A stretch of 64,000 bases of DNA from Streptomyces paradoxus (GCF_014202475.1 NZ_JACHGV010000020.1:43972-107971); one strand, 5' to 3'; shown: positions 42,823-51,497, counted from the stretch's first letter. Notes: a model not told the origin generated them from the letters alone. Made by a program: numbers and translations.

Positions 42823-43184
42823 GTGACAGACACCCACGGAGCAGCCCGGCCCGGCCTGTCGATCGACCACACCGCCGCGGACACATACGGGTGGTCACTC
42901 TGCACGGCGAGATCGACCACGCCGTCACGAACGAGCTCACCGAGGCCATGCTGTCCTACGGCAGCGTGACGCGGCCGCGGACCGTGATGGACCTCAGCGG
43001 CGTGACCTTCATGGACTCCAGCGGCATCAACGTCCTCATCGCCGCCCACCAGGGCATGAGTGACGCTCACGGATGGCTGCGTATCGCCGGCGCCCAGGCA
43101 TCAGTGCTGCGGGTCCTTGAGCTCGTGGGCCTGGACCAGGTCATCGGCTGCCATCCCACCGTCGAACAGGCCCTGGCCCCCTGA
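42823..43184 (+). pseudogene. STAS-domain anti-sigma antagonist, apparent frameshift near its start
   Basis: The STAS domain is plain: VVTLHGEIDHAVTNELTEAM, RTVMDLSGVTFMDSSGINVL (phosphorylatable Ser) and VLELVGLDQVIGCHPT. The upstream in-frame GTG at 42823, with GAGGAA before it, reads VTDTHGAARPGLSIDHTAAD and then leaves the domain frame at about 42,887, where one base appears to be missing. The domain could still start at the GTG at 42,891, losing about 22 residues but keeping the core. It is divergent from the kinase gene at 42,168. Whether it is functional is open; a sequencing error is possible. Confidence 0.6.
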
Positions 43185-43210
43185 CCTGCGCCGTGCCCGG
43201 CCACGGCGTT

Positions 43211-43561
43211 CTACCCGACTTCCTCGTCCGGGGCGTCCTGCCGACGCGAGTGCCGTTGCACGGCCGCGTCCAGCTCCCGCCCCACCGGCTCCGGCAGCGG
43301 CTGTCCCAGCGCCCAGGGGATCACCGTCCCAGCCACCGTGTGCAGTTTGGTGTTGGTGTGCTGGGAGACCTCACGCAGCACGTCGAATCCGGCGGCCGGC
43401 GCGAGCTGGTAGATCGTGACAAGGGCACCAATGGCCTGGTCCACCCTCGCGTGGGAATCGACGGCGTGCCGCAGCTGCTCGTTCTCCTGCTCCAGGCGGG
43501 CATTCGTGGCGTCGTCACGTGTGCCGTCGGGCGAGAGCCGCGGCACGCGGGAGGTCGTCAT
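43211..43561 (-). CDS. ANTAR-domain protein
   Basis: A 116-residue protein from the ATG at 43561, with GGAGA upstream; a longer frame to 43,624 has no ribosome site. A coiled region (DDATNARLEQENEQLRHAVD) leads into an ANTAR-type three-helix RNA-binding domain: ARVDQAIGALVTIYQLAPAA, GFDVLREVSQHTN, LHTVAGTVIPWALG. ANTAR proteins act as antiterminators on nascent RNA. It sits among the kinase/STAS/sigma genes, so this patch is a small regulatory island. Confidence 0.75.
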   Translation of the reverse strand: MTTSRVPRLSPDGTRDDATNARLEQENEQLRHAVDSHARVDQAIGALVTIYQLAPAAGFDVLREVSQHTNTKLHTVAGTVIPWALGQPLPEPVGRELDAAVQRHSRRQDAPDEEVG

Positions 43562-44200
43562 GCTGGTCTCCATACAGGGGCAAGGCTTCCTGTACGCCTG
43601 CCCCCTACCGCCACGGCAAGACAACCCTCATGCGCCGTGAAGATCACACATGATGGGGGGCCCTTCGCCGGCCTTGGGACGGCGCAGAGCTCCAAGGGCT
43701 GTTTCCCAACCCTTGTTCTGCCGGGCGGCCATCGCGTCCGCGCTCACACCTCACGGGCCGGACAGGCAACCAAGGCGGGTGCCGCAGCCGACTCGGGGAT
43801 CGCTGCCGTACCCGCCCCGCGCAGCCCGGTGGCGCGGCAGGAAAAACACCTTGGGGTCATCAAAGATTGAACCAGGCGCAATCGGATCGATACTGAGCGT
43901 TATTTTTCTTAGTGATCAGGCTGCACGTTCGGGCCCTCTGGAGCGCTTCATGGGTGGAGGCGGCTGTCGCCTCTGGTGCTTAGGGGGCGTGGCATCCGGA
44001 TGACTCAGGTAATGGGGAGGACACGTGCAGCACGATGCTGCAGCGTGGTTGATCGAAATCGCGCTTGCCCTAAGGGTGTTTGGCCCGGACGTGGTCCGCG
44101 GGTGCCGTCGGCTTCTCACGGCCGGGGTCCGCATCGGTATCACACAGCTCACCAGCGGCCGCACCCCGGCTCGCGCTCCCGAGGCGCAGCGGGAGGCGTC
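43562..44200. other. Region upstream of the sigma-factor gene, no gene seen
   Basis: About 640 bp. There is an AT-richer segment near 43,860-43,920 (GTTATTTTTCTTAG) that could carry a promoter. No coding frame is convincing. Confidence 0.4.
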
Positions 44201-44885
44201 GTGAGCAGCGACATGGGTCAGGAGGAGACGGGCGGCGCTGTGGGGGTGCCGCGCGCGGTGCCGATCGACCAGTGGGACATGACCGCGCAGATGGCGTACT
44301 GGGGCTTCCACCAGCGGCGCCGCACCGACTACATGCGCTACGCCTACCTCCAGCTCGGCTCGGACGCCGATGCGGAGGAAGCCGTCGACCTGACCTTCGA
44401 TGCGGTCATGGACTGCTGGCCGCGCATGCTCGAGATGGAGAACCTGGAGGGCTACGCCTGGACGATCCTCAAGCGCCGCATCATCGACATGCACCGCAAA
44501 CGCAGGCGCAGGCCCGAGCTCATGGAGACCGCCGCCTTTGAAGCCGCCGTCGCCGACCACGTCGAAGACCCCTAAACGCAGGCGCAGGCCCGAGCTCATG
44601 GAGACCGCCGCCTTTGAAGCCGCCGTCGCCGACCACGTCGAAGACCCCTACGACGCACTGACCGACACCATCGCCCTGTACGCCGCCGTCGCCTCACTCA
44701 GCGAACGGCAGCGCGACGCGATTCTGCTCCACTACGGCATGGGCTTCACCGCGGCCGAAGCGGCCGAGGTGATGGGGAACGAGGAAGCCACCGTCCGCTC
44801 CCAACTTCGCACTGGCCGCGAACGCCTCGCCGTAACGCTCAAACTCCGCTGCCCGGAGCACCCCGACGGGAAGAACCACTCATGA
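44201..44885 (+). pseudogene. ECF-type sigma factor interrupted by a 76-bp tandem duplication
   Basis: GGGAGG precedes a GTG at 44201. The first frame encodes sigma region 2 (WGFHQRRRTDYMRYAYLQLG, AEEAVDLTFDAVMDCWPRML, EGYAWTILKRRIIDMHRK) and stops at 44,575 at the junction of a direct repeat. The second repeat copy, in another frame, continues to sigma region 4 (AVASLSERQRDAILLHYGMG, FTAAEAAEVMGNEEATVRSQ) and ends at 44,885. Removing one 76-bp copy restores a single ~200-residue ECF sigma factor (VEDP followed by YDALTD). As it stands only the region-2 fragment is made. The next gene overlaps its stop by 4 bp. Confidence 0.85.
44498..44649. repeat. 76-bp perfect tandem duplication
   Basis: Unit 44,498-44,573 (starts AAACGCAGGCGCAGG, ends GTCGAAGACCCCT) is repeated exactly at 44,574-44,649. 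The length is not a multiple of three, so it shifts the sigma-factor frame and creates the stop at the junction. Confidence 0.95.
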
Positions 44886-45559
44886 CGCCGCTGCCGTCCG
44901 ACCACCGCACCATCGACGAGCTGCTCGCCAAGGCCCGCACCCGCAACCGGTACGCCACCTACAACATGGCCGCAGCCGAAACCCGGCTACGTACCAGGCA
45001 GGCCGCCCGCCACCGGCCGCCCCGGCAGCGCAACACCGACACTCCCCTCGTCCATGCGGAATGGACCCCGCCCGCCAACGAACTCACCCCGGACGCCAAT
45101 CGCGCCTGGTGGGACCTCAACGCCGTCTGCCTGCTGATCCTCGGACCCGATGCCGACGGCCACCTCGCCGACTTCATTACCAGCCAGTACGCCGACAAAT
45201 CCGGGGCACTCGTCTTCGCCTGCCTGCTCCACCTGGCCGACGACAGCGGCGGCGCCCGCTTCTGGTGGCGCTTCGCCGCTGGCGCCGGCCACCAGGTCGC
45301 CGAGTACTGCCTCTTCCTCGAACACGCCCACAGCGGCGAATACCACGACGCCGACTACTGGCGCACCCAACTCCTGCGCCAGCACTTCGAACCCGCCTTG
45401 CTCTGCGGCGACCGCTCCACCGCCCCCCTGCTCGGCCCCCCCTGCATGGACCAGATCCACCCGCACATCACCCGCCAGCACCACTCCGAAATCGGCACCA
45501 TCCCCCTCCCCCAGCCCGCCCTGGTCGACCAACTACGCAACCTCACCTCCCCACTGTGA
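44882..45559 (+). CDS. Unknown protein coupled to the sigma-factor gene
   Basis: A 225-residue protein whose ATG overlaps the sigma-factor stop (ATGA). It is Trp- and His-rich (RAWWDLNAVCLLILGPDADG, GGARFWWRFAAGAGHQVAEY, CLFLEHAHSGEYHDADYW), with no signal peptide or membrane helix. Translation coupling suggests a partner of the sigma factor, possibly a regulator. With the sigma gene shifted out of frame, coupling now depends on ribosomes reaching 44,882 in the region-4 frame, so its expression may also be affected. Family not recognised. Confidence 0.75.
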   Translation: MTPLPSDHRTIDELLAKARTRNRYATYNMAAAETRLRTRQAARHRPPRQRNTDTPLVHAEWTPPANELTPDANRAWWDLNAVCLLILGPDADGHLADFITSQYADKSGALVFACLLHLADDSGGARFWWRFAAGAGHQVAEYCLFLEHAHSGEYHDADYWRTQLLRQHFEPALLCGDRSTAPLLGPPCMDQIHPHITRQHHSEIGTIPLPQPALVDQLRNLTSPL

Positions 45560-45580
45560 GCGCTGATAACGGGCCAGCCC

Positions 45581-45835
45581 TCACCCCGCCAAGGTGTCGT
45601 TTCTGGGCGTCAGTTCAGGAAGCGGGGCCACTCCTGATCGTCTGGAACTGATGGATCTCAACCACGGCAACGCAGCCTGACTGCCATCCGATACGCACCC
45701 GGCAGGCCGTCCTCCGCGCGCCGGGCTCGCGCCCGCGGCGCCGAGAAGCTCGGTCACACGCTGCTCGGCGTTCGCGGCCGTCTCTGCGTACACGGCGATC
45801 AGCGGTAACTTCCGCCGTTCCGGGGGGTGGCTCAT
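45581..45835 (-). CDS. Small hypothetical protein, possible fragment
   Basis: An 84-residue frame (MSHPPERRKLPLIAVYAETA) whose first ~35 residues look like the start of a globular protein. The remainder is Arg/Ser-rich and less convincing. It may be a truncated gene. Confidence 0.3.
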   Translation of the reverse strand: MSHPPERRKLPLIAVYAETAANAEQRVTELLGAAGASPARGGRPAGCVSDGSQAALPWLRSISSRRSGVAPLPELTPRNDTLAG

Positions 45836-45886
45836 GCTGTGAATTCCCTTGCTGCGACGGCTGGTTCGACTGCTGCGTGCCTGCTG

Positions 45887-46459
45887 CTACCTGACTTCGA
45901 CGGAGTACGAGGCGCCGGGGAACTCCCAGCCGTCGGTGCCTTCGCCGATGTCCTCGACGATGACGTCGTCGATGAAGTGGTCTTCGAAGTCGTCGTCGGT
46001 GAGCTCGCCCGCGAGCCAGAGTTCCTCGATGGCGTCCCAGTTGCCCCTGCTGCCGTCAATGCGGAGAGGAGCGGCCCGCCGGTTGCCGCGTTCGCGTTCG
46101 TCGTCACCGGTCTTGACGATGCCGCTGATCTCGTACTGGCCCCGCTTGATGTGGTCGGGGAGCGGGTCGGCCGGGACGACGGCCGTGTTCTCGTAGGCGG
46201 TGTGGATGAGGTCTCGGTAGGAGCGGCGGATGTTGTACTCGGCGTCGGACAGCCAGTTGATGAGGGTCTTGGTCGTCACGTGGAGGCCGGCGTCCTCCAG
46301 GGCCTGCTGGCCGCGGTGGGTGGCGGTGAGCTGGCTGAGCTGGGCGTGCCAGTGTTTGGCGTTGTACGACGACAGCCGGTGGCGGGGGGTGACCTGGGAG
46401 CGCAGGAGGTCGTTGAGGGCGGCGCCCAAGGAGTTGCCGCGGCCTGTGGGGCCGGCCAT
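45887..46459 (-). CDS. Terminal-protein-like partner (Tpg-like candidate)
   Basis: A 190-residue protein whose ATG overlaps the stop of the upstream 854-residue gene by one base. It has an HTH-like segment (GLHVTTKTLINWLSDAEYNI), a middle part GQYEISGIVKTGDDERERGN, and an acidic C-terminus (WLAGELTDDDFEDHFIDDVI) ending SYSVEVR. Size, gene order, N-terminal HTH and acidic tail parallel the Tpg proteins that cap linear Streptomyces replicons, but no strong sequence match can be claimed by eye. Protein-primed end replication is therefore a hypothesis based on the partner gene. Confidence 0.5.
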   Translation of the reverse strand: MAGPTGRGNSLGAALNDLLRSQVTPRHRLSSYNAKHWHAQLSQLTATHRGQQALEDAGLHVTTKTLINWLSDAEYNIRRSYRDLIHTAYENTAVVPADPLPDHIKRGQYEISGIVKTGDDERERGNRRAAPLRIDGSRGNWDAIEELWLAGELTDDDFEDHFIDDVIVEDIGEGTDGWEFPGASYSVEVR

Positions 46460-49023
46460 CAGTCTTCACCTTCGGGGATGATCTGGCCGGGCTGGACGAA
46501 CTTGCGCTTCACTTCGCCGAAGCCGGTGCCGATCCGGTAGGTGGACGGGGATGTGCCGGGCGGAGTCCAGAAGATGGCCTGGTCGACGTTTCGCAATGCG
46601 ACGAGCGTGTGCCCTTCCTGGACGGCCTTGAAGGCGACAGTCCAGTGGCGGACGGAGGCCTCGGCGACCATGCTCATGCGCCAGTCCGGGCGCCAGAACG
46701 GGGAGCGCTGTTCGGCGCGCTTGGGCCACAGCAGCCGCAGCGCGATGGACAGCCTGGTTTTGTAGGCCTTGTAGGGGTCGCCGCCGACCTGGACGAGCTC
46801 GGTCCGTGCCTTGCGGGTGGCCTCGTAGAAGGGCTTGAAGAGGGACTCGTTGGCCTTACCGGTCCAGGAGTCGTGAATGGCCGGCATGGCGGCGAGGTGG
46901 CCCGCCCGGACGAGTTTCTCCAGCTGCTTGATGTGCGGGGTGGTGACCCATACGCGGCCGTTCTCGTCGGGACGGTCGATGATCCGCCCCAGGGGGTGCG
47001 GCATGTCGGTGCGGTTCCACTGCGGGATGTCGATGAGATAGATGCCGGCCCCGGCCTTGTCGTACGCGTCGAGCGGGCCGGTGTGCAGGAGCTTGTTCGG
47101 GGCGAGGGGAACGGCCGAACAGGCGGAGGGGAAGCTGCCGTTTCGGTCGATCAGGCACAGCACGCCCTCGCCGAAGGAGTCGGGCACGTCGAGCTGGTCG
47201 CGCCGGACGCGCTTTCCGTTCGCCCGGATGTGGGGAACACGGGTGGCGGTGACGTCGGGGTGGACCCAGCGGGGCTCGCCGTCCATGTGCTCGCTGATCA
47301 GAGTCCACGGGGCGCTGTCGCGGGCCTCGGTGCGGATGACGGGGATCGGGTGCATCTTCGAGCGGCCGACCGAGTCCTTGAGGATCTTCAAGGCGGGGAA
47401 GACGTGGCCCTCGGGCTCGTCCTCCTCGTCCCCCGGCGCCAGACCGTCCTCTCCGTCCTCGTCTTCCGCTACGTCATCCTGTCCCTGGCCGCTGTCTGCC
47501 GGGGCGTGCACAGGGGCACCGGCAGATGCGGCCTGATGGGCGCTTCCGGCGGTGTCGGCGGACTTGGGCGTGCTGAAGGGCCGCAGTGCGGCGGCGAGGC
47601 GGCGCCCTTCGTGAGTGTCCGGCATCTCCGATACCGCTGCGGCGGCCTGGAGCAGCGACGGCAGGATCTCCTTGAGGGCGTCCAGGTCGCCGCCTGCGAC
47701 CGCGGTCCGCCATGCCGCCAGTTCGTGGGTGAGGGCGGCGGGGATCCCCCGGTGTCCGCCGGAGGTGTAGGGAAGGGCGGCTTCGGCCAGTTCCAGCGCC
47801 GCCGTTCCCCCGGCGGCCGCCGAGAGCCCCGGGCCCTCCGGGCTGTCGGCGCGCCCGAGGGGGGCGGCTCCGGCGTCGAGGAAGCGGGCGTGGATCAGAT
47901 CGGGCTGCAGGTACGCCGAGCCAATCGTGCCGAAGTCGCGCTCCGTGACCGTGACTTGGACCTTGCCGGGGTCCGCAGTCGCAGTGAGCATCACCATGAC
48001 ATCGGCGTCCAGGAGTCCCAGGAGCGTGGGGTCGTCGCTGTCCACGACGGCCAGCACCGGTACATGCAGGTCGCGGGCAAGGGTGGCCAGGACTTGGGAG
48101 GCATCCGGGAGGCGCTCCCCGGACAGTGGCAGCCGGGCGCTGTGCGCGGCCTGGAGGCGGTCCACGACCACAAGGGCCAGGCCCTCCATGTGCGGCGCGG
48201 TGTCCGCGATGTCCTCGGCCCTGAGGTCGGTGCCGTCATCGATGAGCAACAGGTCACCGACGCCTGCCCGGACCAGCTGGTGGGCAACCTCCTGCTCGTG
48301 CTCGGTGAGGCGGCCCTGCTTCAGGCGCGGGTACTCCCCCCCGGTCTCGGCGGACAGGATCCGGCGGAAGATGTCGTCCCGGTTCGGCCCCGATGCCGCG
48401 TACAGCACCGTGCGCCGGTCGACGAGCGCGGTCTTCCGCGCGGCGGCGAGACCCAGAAGGCTTCCACCGACGCTCGGCGGGGCCGCCACGAGGGTCAGCC
48501 GGCCCGCCTGCAGCCCGCCCGTCGCGGTGTCCAGGCCGGGCAGCCCGAACGTGGGGCCGCCGACCGGGCCCCCAGTGAATGCGGCCATGGCGTCACCGAG
48601 CGTGGCGAGCCTGCGGGGGGTGCTGCCGCGGTCCTGGTTGCCTTGGCTGTCCACCGCACCTCCTGCGGTCGCCACGCTGGAGTGCGCGGCCGTGTCGGAT
48701 GAGAGGGCACTTGAGGCGGGGTCGGCGGGGAGCAGTACCGCGACCGGCGTGGTGTTGCGAAGGAGGACCTGCGGTTGGCCCTTCGCTGCCAGCGTGACGA
48801 GGTCGCCGAAGTCCTTCTGCGCCGTACTCAGCACGTGGGCCGGGAAGGCATCGGTCTTCCGAGCAGCTGGGAACCGGTCCAGCGGGGCAAGCAAAGCGCG
48901 CACCTTGTGCTTGGTGATCACCGTGGTGCGCCCCTGCTCCTCGGCGAGCTTCACCAGCGAGTACAGGTTGTTCCGCGCCGTGGTCGCGTTGATCGGGCCC
49001 TCTTCCTGTGGCGACTGACCCAC
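46459..49023 (-). CDS. Tap-like protein with tandem Phd-like repeats and an inactivated DnaB-like domain
   Basis: An 854-residue protein. Residues ~10-50 (INATTARNNLYSLVKLAEEQ) and ~65-100 (QKDFGDLVTLAAKGQPQVLL) both resemble the Phd/YefM antitoxin fold. Residues ~155-400 resemble a DnaB-type RecA core: FGLPGLDTATGGLQAGRL, a P-loop reading APPSVGGS (181-188) where the Lys is Gly187, and LVVVDRLQA as Walker B. An acidic linker (DDVAEDEDGEDGLAPGDEED) follows. The C-terminal ~290 residues (VLCLIDRNGSFPSACSAVPL, GIYLIDIPQW, WVTTPHIKQLEKLV, FWRPDWRMSMVAEASVRHW) parallel the C-terminal part of telomere-associated Tap proteins as I remember them. With the small gene downstream it would form a tap-tpg-like operon. 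Confidence 0.6.
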   Translation of the reverse strand: MGQSPQEEGPINATTARNNLYSLVKLAEEQGRTTVITKHKVRALLAPLDRFPAARKTDAFPAHVLSTAQKDFGDLVTLAAKGQPQVLLRNTTPVAVLLPADPASSALSSDTAAHSSVATAGGAVDSQGNQDRGSTPRRLATLGDAMAAFTGGPVGGPTFGLPGLDTATGGLQAGRLTLVAAPPSVGGSLLGLAAARKTALVDRRTVLYAASGPNRDDIFRRILSAETGGEYPRLKQGRLTEHEQEVAHQLVRAGVGDLLLIDDGTDLRAEDIADTAPHMEGLALVVVDRLQAAHSARLPLSGERLPDASQVLATLARDLHVPVLAVVDSDDPTLLGLLDADVMVMLTATADPGKVQVTVTERDFGTIGSAYLQPDLIHARFLDAGAAPLGRADSPEGPGLSAAAGGTAALELAEAALPYTSGGHRGIPAALTHELAAWRTAVAGGDLDALKEILPSLLQAAAAVSEMPDTHEGRRLAAALRPFSTPKSADTAGSAHQAASAGAPVHAPADSGQGQDDVAEDEDGEDGLAPGDEEDEPEGHVFPALKILKDSVGRSKMHPIPVIRTEARDSAPWTLISEHMDGEPRWVHPDVTATRVPHIRANGKRVRRDQLDVPDSFGEGVLCLIDRNGSFPSACSAVPLAPNKLLHTGPLDAYDKAGAGIYLIDIPQWNRTDMPHPLGRIIDRPDENGRVWVTTPHIKQLEKLVRAGHLAAMPAIHDSWTGKANESLFKPFYEATRKARTELVQVGGDPYKAYKTRLSIALRLLWPKRAEQRSPFWRPDWRMSMVAEASVRHWTVAFKAVQEGHTLVALRNVDQAIFWTPPGTSPSTYRIGTGFGEVKRKFVQPGQIIPEGED

Positions 49024-49548
49024 TCACCCTCCTCGGAAACTCAACTACCTCCCATCGTACCAGTATTCACCCAGCCAGCTGGCAGAGTCACTAATTCTGT
49101 ATAGAATCTCACTCATTATTGGTGGCTCTTCAGTGTGTGGATTGACGGGTCGGGGTGCCCAGTCGATCAGTAGCGGACAGCGCGGAGGCCGGGACCACCG
49201 GCCCAGGCCTCCGCTCCCCACCGTCCGCAGACGATCACACCCACCGCATAAGCGGACTCAGCTCCGGCTCCCTGTCCAGGATCTGCTCGCCGCGCAGTGC
49301 GCGATCGCACCGGGGGACCGCATGACCCGAGAGCCAGGCGAGCCCGGCGTACGGCTTCGGTGCTTCCTCGATCTGCGCCAGTAGCCCCGCAGCCAGAAGC
49401 AACTTGGTCTGTTCTGCAAGTCTCAAGAAGCCCTGGGTGTGACGCGTACACCTCATATCTTGCTCAAGTTCACTCCACACATGATCAAGACATGTTCTGA
49501 TCAACCTGACCAACCGGCCCGACCAGGGCCGGGCACAAAAGGGGGATC
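49024..49548. other. Intergenic region with an imperfect palindrome
   Basis: About 525 bp between the divergent Tap-like gene and a secreted-protein gene. TGATCA-N10-TGATCA at 49,482-49,503, 46 bp before the next start, may be an operator. A 92-codon leftward frame (49,235-49,513) is not convincing. Confidence 0.45.
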
Positions 49549-50247
49549 ATGTCACAGCGATTTGGCATGGGCACTGTCGCCGCTGCCCTGCTGATCATGG
49601 GAAGTTCCGTACCAGCGTTTGCCGACGAGCCGGCTCAAGAGCCCGGTCCCGTACTCATTGCGGAGGGGGCCGGGGTCGTACCGGGCACGGTAACGGACGC
49701 CCCGATCGCCGGTTCGGAAGTGGCAGAGGGGGTCTCCAGCGGAGCGCCGTTGGAAGAGGATCTGCCCATCCCGGGCGAGACGGATGGCCCTGAACTACTG
49801 GGGCCCAAGGAACCGCTGTCCGAGTACTGCGGTCCCGGCCACTGGTTCGCCCACATCACCAAGAACAAGAAGAACACGATGAAGGTCTATGACAAGGCCT
49901 TCGTCAAAAACACGAAGTCGTACAGCATCGACTTCAAGTTCACCTCCAAGAAGGCGGGCACCACGACCGTCGGCGGGTCGGTGACGCTCAGCGGTGAGTT
50001 CAAGGCGTTGTGGCTCGGAAAGATCAAGGCCGAAGTCAACGGCAATGCCTCCAAGTCGTGGACTTCCGAGCTTGGCGTTGAGGCCACCGGCAAGGTCAAG
50101 GCTCATGACACCGTGTACGGCGACTACGGGATCATGAAGGAGAACGTGTACGGCTACACCGCATACCGGTACAGCAATTGCAAGACGGGCTCGAAGCAAT
50201 ACACAACGGCGTGGGCGCCTTACCGTGAAGGCTGGCTCATCCACTAA
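49549..50247 (+). CDS. Secreted protein of unknown function
   Basis: A 232-residue protein with a signal peptide (MSQRFGMGTVAAALLIMGSS, cleavage after AFA). An acidic, Pro-rich propeptide-like stretch (~27-85) precedes a basic, beta-rich domain starting at SEYCGPGHWFAHITKNKK. That domain has alternating Thr/Lys strands (DFKFTSKKAGTTTVGGSVTL) and a C-terminal YGYTAYRYSNCKTGSK, with one Cys at each end that could pair. The acidic-to-basic switch resembles a pro-protein. GGGGGATC precedes the ATG. Family not recognised; pore-forming or inhibitor roles cannot be judged. Confidence 0.75.
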   Translation: MSQRFGMGTVAAALLIMGSSVPAFADEPAQEPGPVLIAEGAGVVPGTVTDAPIAGSEVAEGVSSGAPLEEDLPIPGETDGPELLGPKEPLSEYCGPGHWFAHITKNKKNTMKVYDKAFVKNTKSYSIDFKFTSKKAGTTTVGGSVTLSGEFKALWLGKIKAEVNGNASKSWTSELGVEATGKVKAHDTVYGDYGIMKENVYGYTAYRYSNCKTGSKQYTTAWAPYREGWLIH

Positions 50248-50257
50248 CCGTTTCGCA

Positions 50258-50285
50258 GCGCGCCCCGGCTCCGTCCGGGGCGCGC
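50258..50285. terminator. Hairpin terminator
   Basis: GCGCGCCCCGG and its complement around a 6-base loop, 10 bp after the stop of the preceding secreted-protein gene. Confidence 0.75.
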
Positions 50286-50305
50286 GTCTCCGAGGAGAGT
50301 GCTCC

Positions 50306-50782
50306 ATGGGCCGTTACGCCACAGCGCCCGCCCTGCTCATTCTGCTGTTGACCACAGCCTGTTCGGGAACCAGCGACGGTGACGGAACATCACCCCCGTC
50401 AAGCGCTGCCCCTTCCGGGACCGGGTCGAGCAGCAGTCCCGAGGCTGCCCCCAGCTCGACTGCCACGCCACGGGCACTCGACTTGCCTGCCAAGGCGAAG
50501 ATCCTCGTGCCAGTGACCACAGGTGAGGGCAACACCGACCTGCCCGTTTTCAAGCCCGAATCGGACGTGTACACCGTCTACGTCAAATGCACCGGCAAAG
50601 GCAAGATGACTCTCGTCGATCGCAACGCTCCAGACGATGACCCCAGCAAGATCGGCTGTAACGGGCCCACTACTCACGGGCGTATCTATACGGACGTTGT
50701 CCCCCAGAAGCTCGCCGTACGGACAGACGGCGGCACCGTGCACTGGACACTTGCCGTCGTATCTGGCGAGCACCCCGTGTGA
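50306..50782 (+). CDS. Lipoprotein of unknown function
   Basis: A 158-residue lipoprotein from the ATG at 50306 with GAGGAGA upstream. An earlier in-frame start would place 27 residues, overlapping the terminator and the preceding gene, before the signal peptide. The lipobox is LTTAC-SG (Cys near residue 19). A Ser/Pro/Thr-rich linker (TSPPSSAAPSGTGSSSSPEA) leads to a small beta domain with two Cys (YVKCTGKGKMTL, SKIGCNG), suggesting a disulphide. Anchored at the outer face of the membrane. Confidence 0.75.
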   Translation: MGRYATAPALLILLLTTACSGTSDGDGTSPPSSAAPSGTGSSSSPEAAPSSTATPRALDLPAKAKILVPVTTGEGNTDLPVFKPESDVYTVYVKCTGKGKMTLVDRNAPDDDPSKIGCNGPTTHGRIYTDVVPQKLAVRTDGGTVHWTLAVVSGEHPV

Positions 50783-51015
50783 ACCATCGGGCCGCAACGG
50801 CCGATTCCCGCGCCACACCACAGGACATTCGTCACGGGCCAGTTGACGACGAAGGGGCAGCGCTGGGAGCGGCGGCCTTCCTGCATGCCTGGGTGGGGCA
50901 CGCCGCCTCCGGCTGGTCAAGTAGTCGAGGCGGGCTGCCAGGTGTGCAGGACTTCGTGGAGCGGGCTGAGGCTGTAGCTGAGCCGGGCATCCGGTCAGCT
51001 TCGCCGTTGCCTGGA

Positions 51016-51489
51016 TCAGATGACATCGCACTTCTCAAGCGGAGTCGTCTTCACCTGCGGTACGCCCTCGGCCCCCCTTCGGACCACGATGGAATAGCAG
51101 CGATAGGCCCGGGAGTTCGATACGCCGAACATGCTGGTGTCCTCGTACTCCCCGAAGAAGCGGACGGTGGTGGCCAGCGAGCCTTTCGACCGGGCGTAAG
51201 AGATGAGCGTGCCGTCGTGCCGCTCGGCGATTGCGCGCACGGCTTTCCGGCCGGGGAAGCCGTCCGGGGCCGCCGCCACGTCGCGTGCGTACGACCGGGC
51301 TGCGGCTGCGGTCCTGTTCAGGGCTTCTGCCTCGTTGCGTTCGTTCGCGCGCTGCTGGCGGTGGTGCATGACCATGAGCACCAAGGCCGCGATCAGCACG
51401 GCGATGATGGGCGCGAAGAGGGCAATGAGGCATCCGGGGGCCGGCACCGTAACGCGGTGCTGCCGCGCTACGGTGCCGTGATCGGACAT
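51016..51489 (-). CDS. Membrane-anchored protein downstream of the large secreted hydrolase
   Basis: A 157-residue protein from the ATG at 51489 (GAGGACGAGC before it), starting 8 bp after the stop of the large secreted protein, so probably co-transcribed. There is one transmembrane helix (CLIALFAPIIAVLIAALVLM) after a short cytoplasmic N-terminus. The extracellular part is alpha-helical then beta (ATTVRFFGEYEDTSMFGVSN, RAYRCYSIVVRR), with two Cys. Function unknown. It may regulate or anchor the secreted hydrolase. Confidence 0.75.
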   Translation of the reverse strand: MSDHGTVARQHRVTVPAPGCLIALFAPIIAVLIAALVLMVMHHRQQRANERNEAEALNRTAAAARSYARDVAAAPDGFPGRKAVRAIAERHDGTLISYARSKGSLATTVRFFGEYEDTSMFGVSNSRAYRCYSIVVRRGAEGVPQVKTTPLEKCDVI

Positions 51490-51497
51490 GCTCGTCC

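Noticed and set aside
49235..49513. A 92-codon leftward frame upstream of the Tap-like gene.
   Set aside because: No ribosome site, no recognisable domain, and it overlaps the likely promoter of the secreted-protein gene.
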